This document shows positions 1 to 12,273 of a stretch of 64,000 nucleotides of DNA, piece by piece. A model generated the notes under the pieces. The model had not been told where the DNA came from, made no database searches, and was given only the letters and a program-made list of their open reading frames with translations. The position numbers and the translations under genes were made by a program. Positions within the stretch are counted from its first letter, which is position 1. Each line of letters starts with the position of its first letter. Source of the DNA: Misgurnus anguillicaudatus (lineage: Eukaryota > Chordata > Actinopteri > Cypriniformes > Cobitidae); assembly GCF_027580225.2 (NCBI RefSeq), contig NC_073361.2, forward strand, positions 26,316,001 through 26,380,000. The letters run 5' to 3'.

Positions 1-1286
1 GTGTTTATTTAGGCTTGCACGAAAGGGAAAATTTAATATTTTCAAGGATTTTCACAGCTATTCGTGACAGCTCATCCTTAATTTTCCTAACACATCCCAG
101 CTTTTGTGATGTAATGAGAATTCCTTGCACGTACTGTATATTTCTTGTATTCTCTGTCACAGTCACAGCTCCAGAATCCATTTACTGCAAAGCTGATGTT
201 GGTGTTCAAGTTTGGTGACCTAAAAACTCTTAAAAGCAATTCTGTACCTTGAATAGAAGATGAATTTACCACTAAGCCCTCAGAGACTTGAAAATCCACC
301 ATTTTTAGGTGCTGCCGTTTGCATTTAGAGCCCCTATGTGTTAGTTTTATACTTTGCGGCAGAGAAGAGACTTAAACCTCCTGTTAAGTTTTTAATTAAA
401 ACACAAAGCCACTGATCCCCTTTGACTATCAGTATATAGCAAATCTGACCCGTTAAACCTGTTTATTTACAAATGTTTAATGAATAATCCTACAAGTAAG
501 CAAAGAAGAGAAGGATTTATACCCAGACTGTCGTGTTGATTTGTCTATATGAGGGATTAAATGTTCCCGTTTGCTTATTTGGTTGCAAACGTGACCTGCT
601 GGTAGTTTCTTAAAAGTTTATTGATATGTCACAATGAAATAAGTAGGATATAAAGACTCTTTCCACCAATACAAATGCTAACATCACATTTTTCCTTTAG
701 TCTAGCGTGCCGATTCGAAATAGATATGTTATTGTGATGTTCATCCGTAGCGAAGTCCATATAGATGAAGGCTGAATCTCGTAATGTACCGTGAAGCTTC
801 TGAGATGAAAAACAGAATATTCCACTTTGCTTCTTATGATATATTCCCAGGACAGATTGCTGTCAAATCCCATAATGCCGCTGATAGCAGCTGGACAAGC
901 CGGAGAAAATTCACATCTCGGGTTTGTCTCTTTAAATCACGAAGACCGTGATCACACAAGACATCACTGAAAGCAAAAGATGATTTGTTTGGCGAAAACC
1001 ATCTCGCATGCCCAGCCGAGGTCACAGTTTATATATCAACGTTATAACCAGGGGAATGATTTTCTGTGATGCCAGATGAACTCACTTAATATCAAGCTAT
1101 ATTATTTATAAATGCAGTATGATGCATTAGCCCAGTGCATCTGTATACTATCATTATCATTACATCATTTTAAATTTAACTACAGATTCCTTTCAACTCC
1201 TATTTGTATATATGCATAAAAAGCGTGTAAATAAATGTCGTTTCGGACTAAAGTATAGTTTTTTAGTCTTGCTATGTACAAATTAT

Positions 1287-1682
1287 AATTGACGAGTTAT
1301 CTTGTCAATTAAGAGAAATCGCCTTCCTGCCAATGACGAGAATTTCCGGCTTTCCGCAATACCGCTATTATACACCAGGTGGCGCACTTCCGCAACTTTT
1401 ACAACCCGGAAGTATCGCCTCACGTGAAAGAGAAAGAGCTCCGCGTATGTTTTAAAGACCGCTCTGCATCTGATCTCTATCAAAAGTCCTTTGCAAAAAT
1501 TGAATTATCTCAGCTTTTTGCTCAAAAATGTGTGTTTTTGAAGAAACCTCCCCATATTTGAGAGGTGATAAAAAGAGAACTAATGAAACGTTTTTTTTTT
1601 TTTTTTGAAAGCAGAGGGTCTGTTGTTTAATTAGATATATTGTGTTTTTATATATTTAAAACACTGGCGAGGAAAGAGTTAA
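1287..1682. mobile_element. TTAA-type non-autonomous element, copy 1
   Basis: It carries the family's inner blocks (TTGACGAGTTATCTTGTCAA and a TTTTTGCTCAAAA core) and one terminus, GAGGAAAGAGTTAA, at the right. The left terminus is lost. Confidence 0.6.
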
Positions 1683-2013
1683 AAACTGCCTCCTTACCTT
1701 ACCCTGGTGTATTTAAATTACATTAGCTTTACATTTAGGTATTTAATAGACACTTTTGTATGAAGTGAGGAAAACAACATTTGAAAGCAATTTGTCTTAC
1801 AGATGCAATAATATGAGAAAGGCTATATAAAGTTTTATCACACGGTTGGAATGCTTGATTCTGATTGGCTAGTCACGACTTGCAGGTATGTTATTCCCAG
1901 ATAACAACTGCTCAAAACTAATAGCACAAGCTAACCCAAATGCTGCAAATCATTTTAACAGGTACAGTTTAAAATTACACAAAAATAAAATCTAAATGTC
2001 TTATAAATGCCTT

Positions 2014-2405
2014 TTAACTCTTTCCCTACCAGCATTTTTTTTAAGTTGACAGCCAGCGCCAGCATTTTTTATGATTTTCACAAAAGTTTAATGCCTTCCA
2101 GAAAATTTTCTTCTTTAAATATATAAACAAAAAATATATTAAATGAAAGAACATACTCTGCATCAAAAAAAAGTTTCATCCTACATTCATATTTCTCTTT
2201 TTATTCAAAAACACAGAATTTTGAGCAAAAAACTGAGATCAGATGCAGAGCGATCTTTAAAACATACACAGAGTTCTTTCTCTTTCACGTGAGGCGCTAC
2301 TTCCGGGTTGTATAAGTTGCTGAAAGCCAGAAATTCTCGTCTTTGGAAGGGATGCGTTTTCTCTTAATTGACGAGTTATCTTGTCAATGGTGGGAAAAGA
2401 GTTAA
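2014..2405. mobile_element. TTAA-type non-autonomous element, copy 2 (both ends)
   Basis: It begins TTAACTCTTTCCCTACCAGC and ends GGTGGGAAAAGAGTTAA, so the termini are inverted (CTCTTTCCC) and flanked by TTAA. No transposase frame is visible. Confidence 0.7.
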
Positions 2406-2709
2406 ATATATAAACATACAATATATCAAATGAAAAATCAGACCCTCTGCTTTCAAACTAAAAGCTGTTTTATCCTACCTGTTCTAGGTTTCTTCAAAAA
2501 TGCCAAATTTTGAGCAAAAAGCAGAGATAATTGCAGTTTTGTGAGAGACTTGTGATAGAGATCAGATTCAGAATTTTTAATGTTTGGCCTGGATAATTCA
2601 CCTTGTGTATAATAGCGGAAATATGGATTGCCGTAAAAACTGGTCATTGGCAGGAAAGCATTTTCTCTTAATTGACGAGTTGACTTGTCAATGGTGAGGA
2701 AAGGGTTAA
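2402..2709. mobile_element. TTAA-type non-autonomous element, copy 3
   Basis: It abuts copy 2, sharing its TTAA, and ends GTGAGGAAAGGGTTAA. The left part is shortened, suggesting tandem insertion or internal recombination of two copies. Confidence 0.55.
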
Positions 2710-3046
2710 AAACAAATATGACATATTTACAAATTATTAATCGCATGTTTGTGACATTTGAACGTCTTGTCTTAAAACTGAAAATAAATGGGTTGTAATA
2801 AACGGGATACAAGTCACAGTGGCGGGGCTTAATTTTGCGATACAAACTGATGCCTATACAATATCCCTTAAATAAAGTTACACCTTACAGAGTTTGAAGT
2901 TACATTTCACACTTGATAATGATTTATAATCTAAGCTGTCAACATACGATTTTATGCGAAATGTCATTTTGACGTCAATTGACTTCAAAGATAAGTGCGT
3001 AACCTAACTTTGTTTTAAACATAGATGGCTATAGTCTTAGGGAATT

Positions 3047-4333
3047 GTTTACACTTGGTATTAAGATGTGTTTTCATTGATCGGATCTGGACGAGAGAGA
3101 CGCATAACGTTTACACCTGGTATTTAAATCCGTCACTTTTGTCCACTTTCGACCGCTTCTATCCTGATTACTGTGAGGGGATGGTCTGTGGAAACTAGGG
3201 CTGTCAACGAATATTCTAAATTCGAATATATATTCGAATAGTTAAAAAACAAATTTCGAATATGAAAATTAATATTTTAATAATTTTTTTTTTAAAGCCC
3301 GCTGTAGTAGAGACGTGGCTGTCTGCTTTGTGAGTGGGCACACTAGTGCGCCTGGTTCAGGGACAGGTCACAGTAGTCACACTGTCTGTCATGTTAAAAG
3401 TTGATGCGTCTTGCATGGAAGATTGCAGAAAGTCGACCGCAGCAGAGAAAGCGATTTTAACCCCCAAAAATCGAAAAAGCTATGACTTTGTATTTTGGTC
3501 GGTAGGAGGTAAAATTGTTGAGCATGAGACTGATCAGTGTCGTGGATGGAGCAGGCTTCAGGGAGTTTTGTCAAGCAATGTAACCGAGGTACCATATCAC
3601 TTTGATGTCTCTTGATTTACTTGTTTTGTGTATGTAATATACGTTGTCAAATATGTTTAAACTTAAATAGACTACCTATACAAGTAGTTATGTCTCTTTA
3701 TATTAATTTTTCCTGTTATTGACGTAATGTGTCGTTAAACGTCGTTGAAAAAATGGGCAACCAGATATTCGAATAGTTCGAATATTCATGGGTTTTTTAG
3801 GGAGAATATTTGAACGTCATTTTTGAGCAATTTTGACAGCCCTAGTGGAGTCCGCTGTTTGTGTTGTAAGTAAACATGCTGCACAGTGTTTTGTACATGT
3901 ATATGTTAGAGCTTTCTATGATATTTTAGCGAAATTGATGAAATAAGATCACGTAACTTTCACACGCTAGCAAAATGAAACTGTGGAGATCAGCCGCTTT
4001 AGTTTTATCAATGAAACGCTAAAAATAGAGCTGTACACCGTGTGTTCATGCCAGAAGTCAGAAAAGACGTAAAACATTGTGTTCAGTACCTCAGATTAGA
4101 TAAATGGGCGGAGAGAAGGTGGTCTCCTGTGGCTGTTCGAACACATTTAACCACATGTGCGTTTACACTACAAAAGCAATCTGATTAAAAGGGTTTTTGA
4201 CTACCTCTGAATGTGGTTGAAAGTGATCGAAAGTGGACGAGCTCAAAATGTTTTGAACGCCGTGTACACCTGGCACTAACATCGTCCACTTGTGATCCGA
4301 TCGACGAAAACGCATGTTAATTCCAAGTGTAAA
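3047..4333. mobile_element. palindromic element hosting a nested insertion
   Basis: The inverted ends read TTTACACTTGGTATTAA at the left and, on the other strand, TTTACACTTGGAATTAA at the right. The body is split by the element at 3196-3844. Confidence 0.55.
3196..3844. mobile_element. hAT-like non-autonomous element (TAGGGCTGTCA ends), nested
   Basis: It has terminal inverted repeats TAGGGCTGTCA/TGACAGCCCTA and 8-bp flanks GTGGAAAC and GTGGAGTC (6 of 8 identical), as expected for an old hAT target duplication. The subterminal region is rich in TTCGAATA palindromes. Confidence 0.65.
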
Positions 4334-4602
4334 GGTTACAATTTTCAGTTTTAATAATTGTTTCTCCTGGATAACACTCAGAATAAATGGAAATATTTGA
4401 GATCCCAACATGGTAGCAATGCATAGTCAGAATTCCAAAAATTATTTTAGGACAAAAATCTTGTCTCCTGTTTGTGAACAACTGTCTCTCTTTATTTCTT
4501 CTAACGAGTTTTGGATTTGCAGTGTGAACTCCTTTTAGGTGTAGGTTCTTTTCATCTAATTTTCTCGTGTTCTTGCTGATACAATTTCCTCTGTCTTAAC
4601 AG

Positions 4603-4632
4603 AATCACATCGCCTTCGCTGAGATCACGTGA
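4603..4632 (+). CDS. plppr5: plppr5 last coding exon (C-terminal nine residues)
   Basis: This is a terminal exon. A pyrimidine-rich tract ending in AG at 4601-4602 is followed in frame by NHIAFAEIT and a TGA stop. Mammalian PLPPR5 (PRG-5) ends NHITAFAEVT, with an intron directly before the N, so the match covers both the peptide and the exon boundary. PLPPR5 is a six-pass plasma-membrane relative of the lipid phosphate phosphatases. It is thought to lack catalysis and promotes filopodia and neurites in neurons. The preceding exon, which should carry the last membrane segment, is not visible in 1-4600 and must lie upstream of the window. The gene faces snx7 tail to tail, as in human. The match is short, but the boundary and the synteny make it convincing. 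Confidence 0.82.
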   Translation, partial: NHIAFAEIT

Positions 4633-6072
4633 CCTTGAGTCGCCGGTGTGGCAGACACACTGGACATCCACGCTGTTTACCGTCCAATCCCGATGATCCG
4701 ACTCAACGCCACCGCAGTGGTCACGTGCTCTCTATAGTGTCGTTTTGACTTGCTCCGCCCTCGCTTTGTGTGTGTGGAAATGTTGGTCCTGTTAACTAAT
4801 AACGTACTGTACTGCACTTTTCCATGACTGGTTCTGCTCGCTTTAAGCGGACCGATCTCATGAACAGCACTTAAAATTACTGCTTACGTATGTCTGGAGA
4901 GCACTTTTGTGTGTGTATATATCCATGTTCAAAATCAAAATGGACTTGCAGTCGTGAATGTGTTTACTTTATCATTGGTATATGGGTGATTCTTCTTTTA
5001 TCCTGGTACATAGATCTAAAAATATAGCTTTGATCAGCCCTTAAATTAGTGGTTCGCGGCCCTCCCAAAGAAAATATAATTTTTGCTCTGTAAACTCATT
5101 CTAGTTGAAGAATCACCTAAATACTTCCTAAGAGGTTTCCATTCCTATTGAATATTAAGGTTTCTGTTTTTATTCCTTGTATTGGATGAGTGCATTTGTA
5201 AATACACTGTGCTCAAAAATCTAATATCAGCTGAGGCATAAAATCAGCTTAAATATATGTTGAAAGCTTACTTAAAAAAGAAAAATACCAAAGCTCATAT
5301 AAACTCTTATGTACAGTCATTACTGTACTGTCAGCATATAATCGGCATCATTTAGATAATTTATGAGCCATGACTCAATTTCACACAACGGCCAGTGGGC
5401 ATCATAATGGGCACAGTAAAGCTATGCGTGAGCCCTGAGGACTTGGCTGTGAAGAATTAATCATCTGCAAAGACAATCACCAGTCATTTCACCGGAGTAA
5501 TGGGTCAGTCCATTTAACCAGTCTTTAACATAATGAGAGAGATACACTGTCCATTCCGGTTTAATGGCAAACATATCTTATATATTTATCATGGATCGAT
5601 GTATAAAATGTGAAAGAAAGACATTTCCTGCTGTGTTCATTAAAACAAACCGTGATACCTCATGTGTAACGAAGAGAAAGCTGGGGATAAATACATTTTA
5701 TTTTGCAAATATAAATTCTGCAGTTTAGTCCTGTTGTTGCGCCATTAAAGAAAATCCAAGGTTATTTTTAACTTGTATATATTTGTAGGATCTGTGTGGT
5801 GTTGTTGATAACCACAAATGATCATTTCAACACATCCCTCAGTTTGTAGAACTAATAAGACATGGGTCAAGTCAAGCCCATTGCATTGTGGGGTATGGTA
5901 TTCCACAAAGTTGGCTTTGTTGTATACTGCATCTCTTTAATGTACTAATGTAGTAGGTTTGCAGTTTTTGTATGCTGTACTACTATTGTATATACTGTAG
6001 ATGTACCGCAAAAATAGTCGGTGTAAATTGGCCGCATGCTATTTTGAACACCGCTGATTTAACACCAATAAA
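4633..6072 (+). other. probable plppr5 3' untranslated region
   Basis: The sequence after the TGA is free of obvious transposon ends until about 6090. The first canonical plus-strand AATAAA I see is at 6067-6072, which would give a 3' UTR of about 1.4 kb. A second AATAAA at about 9165 is possible but lies beyond several transposons. The true end cannot be fixed without transcripts. Confidence 0.4.
6067..6072 (+). terminator. candidate poly(A) signal for plppr5
   Basis: AATAAA lies about 1.4 kb after the plppr5 stop, just before a transposon terminal repeat begins near 6091. Confidence 0.35.
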
Positions 6073-6090
6073 GTTTAAGGGCCTATCTTA

Positions 6091-6462
6091 TGCAGGGTTC
6101 ACACCAGACGCGGTAGAGGCGGCAAGCGCGAGTGATTAGGCATCCGACGCGGATGGCGTGTTCTGCGCGAATTGAACATTGCTGGGGGGAACGCGCAAGT
6201 TGAAAAATCTGAACTTAAGTGGATTTTCCCGCCGCGTTAACCAATCAGGACCTTGCTGTAGTAGTGACGTGATTAGAGGAAGCGAGCAGAGTCGCAGAAG
6301 TCCCTCCCATGAAGCGAATTTCCAGGTAAATGTCTCGAATGACTAGAATTTCATGCGCGGCTTTCATGCGCGTATGAAGCGAGTAAACTCAAATGTTCAA
6401 GTGTCAGACTACGTGCGAACAGCGCGTTTTTGCCGCCTCTACCACGGCTGGTGCGAATGCAC
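6091..6462. mobile_element. GC-rich MITE, copy A
   Basis: The ends are GGTTCACACCAGACGCGGTA and an inverted CACCAGCCGTGGTAGAGG. Related copies lie at 6468-6880 and about 11891-12130. Confidence 0.55.
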
Positions 6463-6467
6463 CATTA

Positions 6468-6880
6468 TGCTGCGTTCAGACCAGCCGCGGTAGAGACGTC
6501 AAGCGCGAGTGATTTCAATGTTAAGTCAATGTGAAGACGCATTGACGCGCGTCTGGAGGTCTCACGTCTAGTTCGCAAGAATGGCGTGAATTGAGCGTTG
6601 CCGCGGCAAACGCGCGAGTTTCAAAAATTTAACTATGGCGGAAAAATGTGCCGCGTTAACCAATCAGGAGCTTGCTCTAGTAGTGACGTGATTACAGAAA
6701 GCGAGCAGAGTCGCAGAAGCCCCTCCCATGACGCGAATTTCCGCGTGAATGTCTTGATGACTGGAATTTCACACGCGGCTTTCACCTGCGAATGAAGCGA
6801 GTAAACTCAAAATGTTCAAGCGGCAAACTAGACGCGGTAGACGTGATTTTGACGCCTCGAACGTGGCTGGTGTGAACCGG
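6468..6880. mobile_element. GC-rich MITE, copy B
   Basis: It starts TGCGTTCAGACCAGCCGCGG and ends CGAACGTGGCTGGTGTGAAC. It shares the GTAGTGACGTGATTA and GCGAGCAGAGTCGCAGAAG blocks with copy A. Confidence 0.55.
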
Positions 6881-6889
6881 TTAGACCTG

Positions 6890-7485
6890 CCGCAATCCAA
6901 TCCAAGGCGTAACGCAAGTGTTTTTTGCTAGTTTCAGTCTGACACAGTAATCATTCTCACGTCCAACACCACGTAGTGTAAATAGCAAATACACTTGTGC
7001 CCATCTGTTTGCTAATGGGCGTGCTGGTGTAAAACGAGGTGTGTTTGGGCGCATTGTTGGCGCGTTGCTATTTTGAGGCTGAAAATTAAAAACAATTGCA
7101 CCATTAACCAGTTAAAACATGGTCTAAAGTATTTTTTTATGTATTTATTTAAAGAGCACGTTAGTAATATGCGGCGGGAGCACAACGTGTAAACACAGGG
7201 ACATGCAGAAGCACACAAACATGCCAAATATTAAAAATGAAAGTATTACATGTAAAAGATTGTTTTTGTGGACATAAAAATATGTTATAAAAAAGCGTTC
7301 AGACTTTGCTCTTGCAAATTCTGCCATGTAAATGGTGCAAGTCCAATTGACTTTTAAAGGGAATGGGAGATGAGACTCCTCCGATTGGTTACCACACCCA
7401 TGACTCATTAGGTGAATAGGTACAACCCTTTTGGACCTGGCGCCCCCGACCATTTTATTTGCCGTTAGTTAAAGTGGATTCAGAC
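6890..7485. mobile_element. partial copy of the element seen whole at 27211-28318
   Basis: It shares GGCGCATTGTTGGCGCGTTG, the AGTTTCA.TCTG region and GTGGATTCAGACACGC with the 27211 element. The terminal AGGGC repeats are missing. Confidence 0.45.
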
Positions 7486-7493
7486 ACGCTCTA

Positions 7494-7802
7494 ACTGTGC
7501 GTTCACACCACCACTGGCAAGAGCGTCAAAAAAGCTCTGGCTGCCCTGTCAACGACGCTTTAGGAAAAAGTCCTCAAGCGGAGGTTTCTGCCTTCCGATT
7601 GGTTGCCGCCGAACGTTTCTGCCTTCCGAATGGTTGCCGCCGAACTGCGTCATAGCTCATTACCATAAAGTTGAGCTGATTTCAACTCTCCTCCAAGCTC
7701 ACACCGTACATGATGCGCCACGATGCTGCTCGCTGGAGCTTTCATTTGAAAATGAATGACTTCCGGCAACTTTGACGCTCGGTGGCAGTGTGAACGCACA
7801 GT
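7494..7802. mobile_element. palindromic MITE (ACTGTGCGTTCACACC ends)
   Basis: The inverted ends ACTGTGCGTTCACACC and GTGTGAACGCACAGT pair closely. It is about 310 bp with no coding content. Confidence 0.6.
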
Positions 7803-8150
7803 ACGTTTCAAACCATGTGGTTTGTTTCCCTGCATTTACTATGCGTATTACTAATGACATTTTTGTTTGGTTTTGCACCTGAGGGAAGTCAGAAATTATT
7901 GTTTGTGTATCAGTTAAAAAATAGCCTGGAAAATTTCTTTAAAGGTTTTATTTTTTGGTGCTTTTATTTACATTCATGGTTGTTCTGAAAGGTTGCCCTG
8001 TTTAAAATGAATATCCCGTTGATGTGACCAACACTTAAAAAAGCAATAACATCTGTCTTGGCTTCCCCTAAAAAGATATATATTTTCTTTATTGTCAAAT
8101 AGTATATTGTTGTGATACAGTATGTTATTGCTAAAGCACCACATCAGACA

Positions 8151-8664
8151 TACACTATATTGCCAAAAGTTTTGGGACACCTATGCACAACATAAACCCG
8201 AATGACATCCCATTCTTAATCCATTTTAATATGGAGTTGGCCCACCCTTTACAGCTATAACAGCTTCAACTCTTCTTGGAAGACTATCTACAAGGTTTAC
8301 GATTGTGTTTATTGGAATGCTTTTCACATTATCTTCTAAAAAGGACATTTTAAGGTCAGACACTATGTTGGACGAGAAGGCCTTGCTCGTAGTCTCCGCT
8401 CTAATTCATCCCAAAGATGTTGTATTGGGTTGAGGTCAGGACTTTGTGTGGATCAGTTTATGCAGCAAATTCGCTCATCCGTGTCTTTATGGACCTTGCT
8501 TTGGTGCACAGTCATGTTGGAACAGGAAGCGGCCAAATTGGAAATTGTCCAAAATGTCTTGGTTTGATGATGAAGCATTAAGAGTTCCTTTAACTGGAAG
8601 TGATTGGAACACCTGAATTCAATGATTTGGAGGGGTGTCCCAAAACATTTGGCAATATAGTGTA
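8151..8664 (-). mobile_element. decayed Tc1/mariner-like element
   Basis: The inverted ends are TACACTATATTGCCAAAAGT and ACATTTGGCAATATAGTGTA, bordered by TA. The minus strand keeps broken remnants of a fish Tc1-type transposase C-terminal region (the block around 8230-8440), with frameshifts and large deletions. It cannot encode a working transposase. Confidence 0.75.
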
Positions 8665-9189
8665 GCTGCACTTTTACATGCAAACACTTAAAATTAAATC
8701 AGGATTTATGATCCAGCTACGCTTAAATAATAGCCTCGCATCAGTATTAAAATGAAACCTGCTATGTACAGTGTAAATGACATCATTTTTGTCAAAAATG
8801 ATTGATGTATTTATTTTCTTATGTGCTGTATGTGAGTATGGAGTGTACAAAAGCATACTGTAAGTACATATTGTACTGTATTTATCATTAGTATCCTTTA
8901 AATCTTAGCTGTAGTATTACACATTGAATTACGACATGGATGTTATGCTAAACAGTATTTATAATTATTTATTTAGTTTGCTCATGGTCTGTTTTATAGC
9001 TTGCATATTACATTTTGTTTTTTTAATAACGATTCCTATATTTCCATATACTGTAAAATGATCTCTTGTCACATTGTTGGTTTATTTGGCTACTGTGGAT
9101 GGATTTATGTGAATCCATCTGAATTCATGACCTTTTACACTGTATATGGATGGACTTTAAAGTTTGAATAAAAACGTATTCTAATCCCC

Positions 9190-9600
9190 TGTGGAACTTC
9201 ACTGATGTGTACAGACTATAAAATGAAGGGCATCTTATATTAAATGCTCTTAGTGGTGTTTAAAGGGCCCTGTGGCGTCTATGGCCCCTGACCTCCAGAA
9301 AATTGACTGGTTTGCGCTGGAGGACCTGAAGAATATGAGAAAAAGTGACGTGATGTGGAGAAGAGGGGCTTTCTGTGTTCCTCTGGCATCCAGACTGACA
9401 CTGTATGTCCTGAAAAGCAAACACAAACAAGCATTCAGAAAAGATAAAGCGATTTGGCCGTCATACATTTATATTTGTCAGTCAACTGGGTCACAGTACA
9501 GAAGTCTCCTTTCTCTCCAGCATCACAAGGATTCATTCATTTCCAAAGGGAAATCTGGTCTTCTCTGATCTGAGCTTCACTCGTAGCGTCTGTTTAGCCT
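9190..9600. other. non-repetitive stretch with overlapping short ORFs, no gene called
   Basis: A 98-codon plus frame (9272-9568) and a 72-codon minus frame overlap here. Neither shows splice context, family similarity or signal features that I recognise, so I leave it uncalled. Confidence 0.3.
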
Positions 9601-9662
9601 GACTGATGTGAACCATCTTGGTGAAGATTAAAAGCACAGGCAAATCAGCTGTTTCTATTATT

Positions 9663-10078
9663 CATTTAAATGGGACATTTCTCAAGACTTTTTTAAGATG
9701 TCAAATAAATCTTTGATGGCTCCAGAGTGCATATGTTAAGTTCTAGCTCAATATACCATCTAGATAATTTATTATAACATGTTAAAATTGCCACTTTGTA
9801 GGTGTGAGCAAAAATGTGCTGTTTTGGGTGTGGCCAAAAATGCAAATGAGTTGATTTCTGCACTAAATGGCAGTGCCGTGGTTGGATAGTGCAGATTAAG
9901 GGGCGGTATTATCCCCTTCTGACATCACAAGGGGGAGCCAAATTTCAATGACCTATTTTTTCACATTCTTGCAGAGAATGGTTTACCAAAACTAAGTTAC
10001 TGGGCTGATATTTTTCACATTTTCTAGGTTGATAGAAGCACTGGGGGCCAATTATAGCAATTATATGTCCCCTTTAAA
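9663..10078. mobile_element. MITE (TTTAAATGGGACATTTC ends), copy 1
   Basis: The left end TTTAAATGGGACATTTC pairs with the right end TATATGTCCCCTTTAAA. A second copy lies at about 41229-41505 and shares CCCCTTCTGACATCACAAG. Confidence 0.55.
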
Positions 10079-10228
10079 ATCTGCATCACTGTGCCACATT
10101 AAAATAAAATAATTAACATTTTTGTGTTTTACTTTTTTCTACATGAAATCATCCCACATAATGTAAAGAACATTCTGTGAAAATATAACCTTGATATCTT
10201 TAATATTGATTAAGTCATGTCAAAGATT

Positions 10229-10811
10229 GACCCTAGACCACAAAACCAGTCATAAGTCGCACAGGTATATTTGCAGCAATAGCCAACAGTACATTGCATG
10301 GGTCAAAATTATTGATTTTTATGCCCAAAATCATAATCGTGCAGAAGAGTGGGGCTTATGGTTAGGTTGTGGATGTGACGTATTTCTATCAATGAGCACT
10401 AACTGGGTTAATGCCTGCTTGGAGATCTTTTCTCACATGCTCATCCAAAGTATCATATGTTATTATTATTAGCATGCTAACATGTGCTGTTGCTAATTAG
10501 TATGACATAAAAACGTTTTATATAAAATAAAATAATTGAGTTATTCAGACTACACTACATTGAGTTATTCAAACTATGTTAAATTGAGTTATTCAGATTA
10601 CACTAAATTGAGTTGAGGCAACTAATTGAGTATTGCCATTTACTTTAAATTGAGTTGGACTAACTTAATATATTTTTATTGTGTAAAGCAGTTTTTTATG
10701 AGTTAGGGGTACACATTCATATTAGATGGAAATCCTGCCCACAATTGTATTGAGTTAATCCAATGAATTTTTTTTTTTTGAGTGTATGACTGGTTTTGTG
10801 GTCCAGGGTCC
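10229..10811. mobile_element. MITE (GACCACAAAACCAGTCATA ends), copy 1
   Basis: The inverted ends are GACCCTAGACCACAAAACCA and TGGTTTTGTGGTCCAGGGTC. A second, interrupted copy lies at 39273-40090. Confidence 0.65.
10536..10612. repeat. short tandem repeat, about 25 bp unit, three copies
   Basis: The motif TTGAGTTATTCAGACTACAC recurs three times with small changes inside the MITE at 10229-10811. Confidence 0.6.
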
Positions 10812-10937
10812 AAAATCAAGTGAGATTCATAATTTGAAATTAAACTTTAGACTGGATTTCAGAGACATGGTTACATTTAATATTTCTAATGAAATTTCAA
10901 TAAAACCTAACACTATCATTTTAAAATCATAAGGACT

Positions 10938-11122
10938 AAAGGGATAGTTCACCCCCCAAAAATCTGGTTCTTTCTTATGTTAAATACAACAGAAGATATT
11001 TTAATAAATAATGGTAATAATGGAAATAATTGACCTCCATAGTCGTTTTTTCCTATCGATGGCACTCATTGATTTCCATAGTATTTTGTCCTTCTCTTAA
11101 TGTTTGGGTGAAGTATCCCTTT
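10938..11122. mobile_element. short MITE (AAAGGGATAGTTCACCC ends)
   Basis: The inverted ends AAAGGGATAGTTCACC and GGTGAAGTATCCCTTT belong to a family also seen at 53657-53993 and, as a half copy, at 15622-15826. Confidence 0.65.
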
Positions 11123-11466
11123 AATACACATTTGTGTTCTTTCTGTGCTTTTGGTTATTTTATAATCACTCTTTTTCAAAATGTGAAATGTTTCACTGCA
11201 TATTTTACTCTGAAATATGTCATGCTTAGTAAAATGCATCGTGAATGACATTTTAGGTTGACTTTAAATGTTAAATTTTCACCAAAGGAAATAACCGCCA
11301 ACAGCCTATCTGGGTCAAAAACTGACAAAATGACAAAATCGGGGGTGCTGTTTAGTGTGCCGCTGGTATATCTTAAAATAGACTGTCCTCTAAAGTTTTA
11401 AAGAATCTTTTTAGTTTACTGTCACAAACGTCTGCCTTTACTAGCTAGACTAGGGGTGAAAAATTT

Positions 11467-11890
11467 TAGGGCTGCCTAATGATTAGTCATGACTATTCGT
11501 TTGCAGAATAAAAGTTTTTGTTTACATAATTATTATGCACAGTACATCAACAAATATTATGTATATATAAATACAAACACATGTATGTATAATTTTAAAG
11601 AAAAAATATATTGATATAATAAATATTTATTTATATTTATATATGATATAAATGATATGTAAATATACAAATGTTTATACACATGCAAATATTTCTTAAA
11701 TATATACATGCATGTGTGTGCATTTATATATACATAATAAATGCACACCAATTAACGGGTTAAATATATACATGCATGTGTGTGCATTTATATATACATA
11801 ATTATTATACACTTTACACACATATTTAATATGTAAACAAAAACTTTTATTCTGCAAACAATAAGTCGATTAGTCGCAACTAATCGTTAC
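11467..11890. mobile_element. hAT-like MITE with A/T-rich centre
   Basis: The left end TAGGGCTGCCTAATGATTAG and right end (CGATTAGTCGCAACTAATCG) are inverted but diverged. Inner arms repeat CTGCAAACGAATAGTC and AAAACTTTTATTCTGCA in opposite orientation. The centre is ATATATA-type low-complexity DNA. Confidence 0.5.
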
Positions 11891-12130
11891 CGTGGGTTTA
11901 CACCAGCCGCATTTGAGGCGTATACCGCGCCTAGTTTGCTGCTTGAACAGTTTGAGTGTACTCGCTTCATTCGTGCGTGAAATTCTAGTCATCGAGACAT
12001 TCACACGGAAATACACGTCATGGGAGGGGCTTCTGCGACTCCGCTCACTTTCTGTAATCACGTCATTACTAAAGCAAGCTCCTGGTTGGTTAACGTTGCC
12101 TTATTTGCAAAGTTTAAAAATTGTTCAAGT
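11891..12130. mobile_element. GC-rich MITE, partial copy C
   Basis: This is a reverse-oriented relative of 6468-6880 (ACTCGCTTCATTCG, GGGAGGGGCTTCTGCGACTC). It ends without a clear terminus and lies just downstream of the unnamed gene's last exon. Confidence 0.45.
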
Positions 12131-12252
12131 AGAACGTCGAGCAGTCTAACAAAAGCTGTATATCAATATCCAAGTACTTATCGAAAATCAAATGGAGTGC
12201 AATTGTGTAAAAAATCATTAATTTCTCTCTACCACTAAACCGATCGATGTCC

Positions 12253-12273
12253 CTATGGAGCCACCGATCTGCA
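12253..12273 (-). CDS. unnamed gene, tentative last coding exon
   Basis: After acceptor ACTTACAG the in-phase reading is CRSVAP and a TAG stop. The pyrimidine tract is weak and the coding part is only 21 nt, so another terminal exon elsewhere is possible. No clear poly(A) signal follows closely. Confidence 0.3.
   Translation of the reverse strand, partial: CRSVAP

Larger units (their letters stand above)
1..4602 (+). other. last intron of plppr5 (3' part)
   Basis: No coding exon could be supported in this stretch; the short ORFs show no splice-compatible or family-like sequence. It holds three TTAA-flanked elements (1287-2709) and a nested pair of palindromic elements (3047-4333). The remainder is A/T-rich single-copy-looking DNA. 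Confidence 0.6.

Noticed and set aside
3334..3615. 93-codon ORF inside the hAT-like element
   Set aside because: It could be a remnant of a transposase N-terminus, but I see no convincing zinc-binding spacing or catalytic motif.
9272..9568. 98-codon plus-strand ORF
   Set aside because: It has no splice context or recognisable similarity, and an overlapping minus-strand frame of similar length suggests chance in a locally GC-richer patch.
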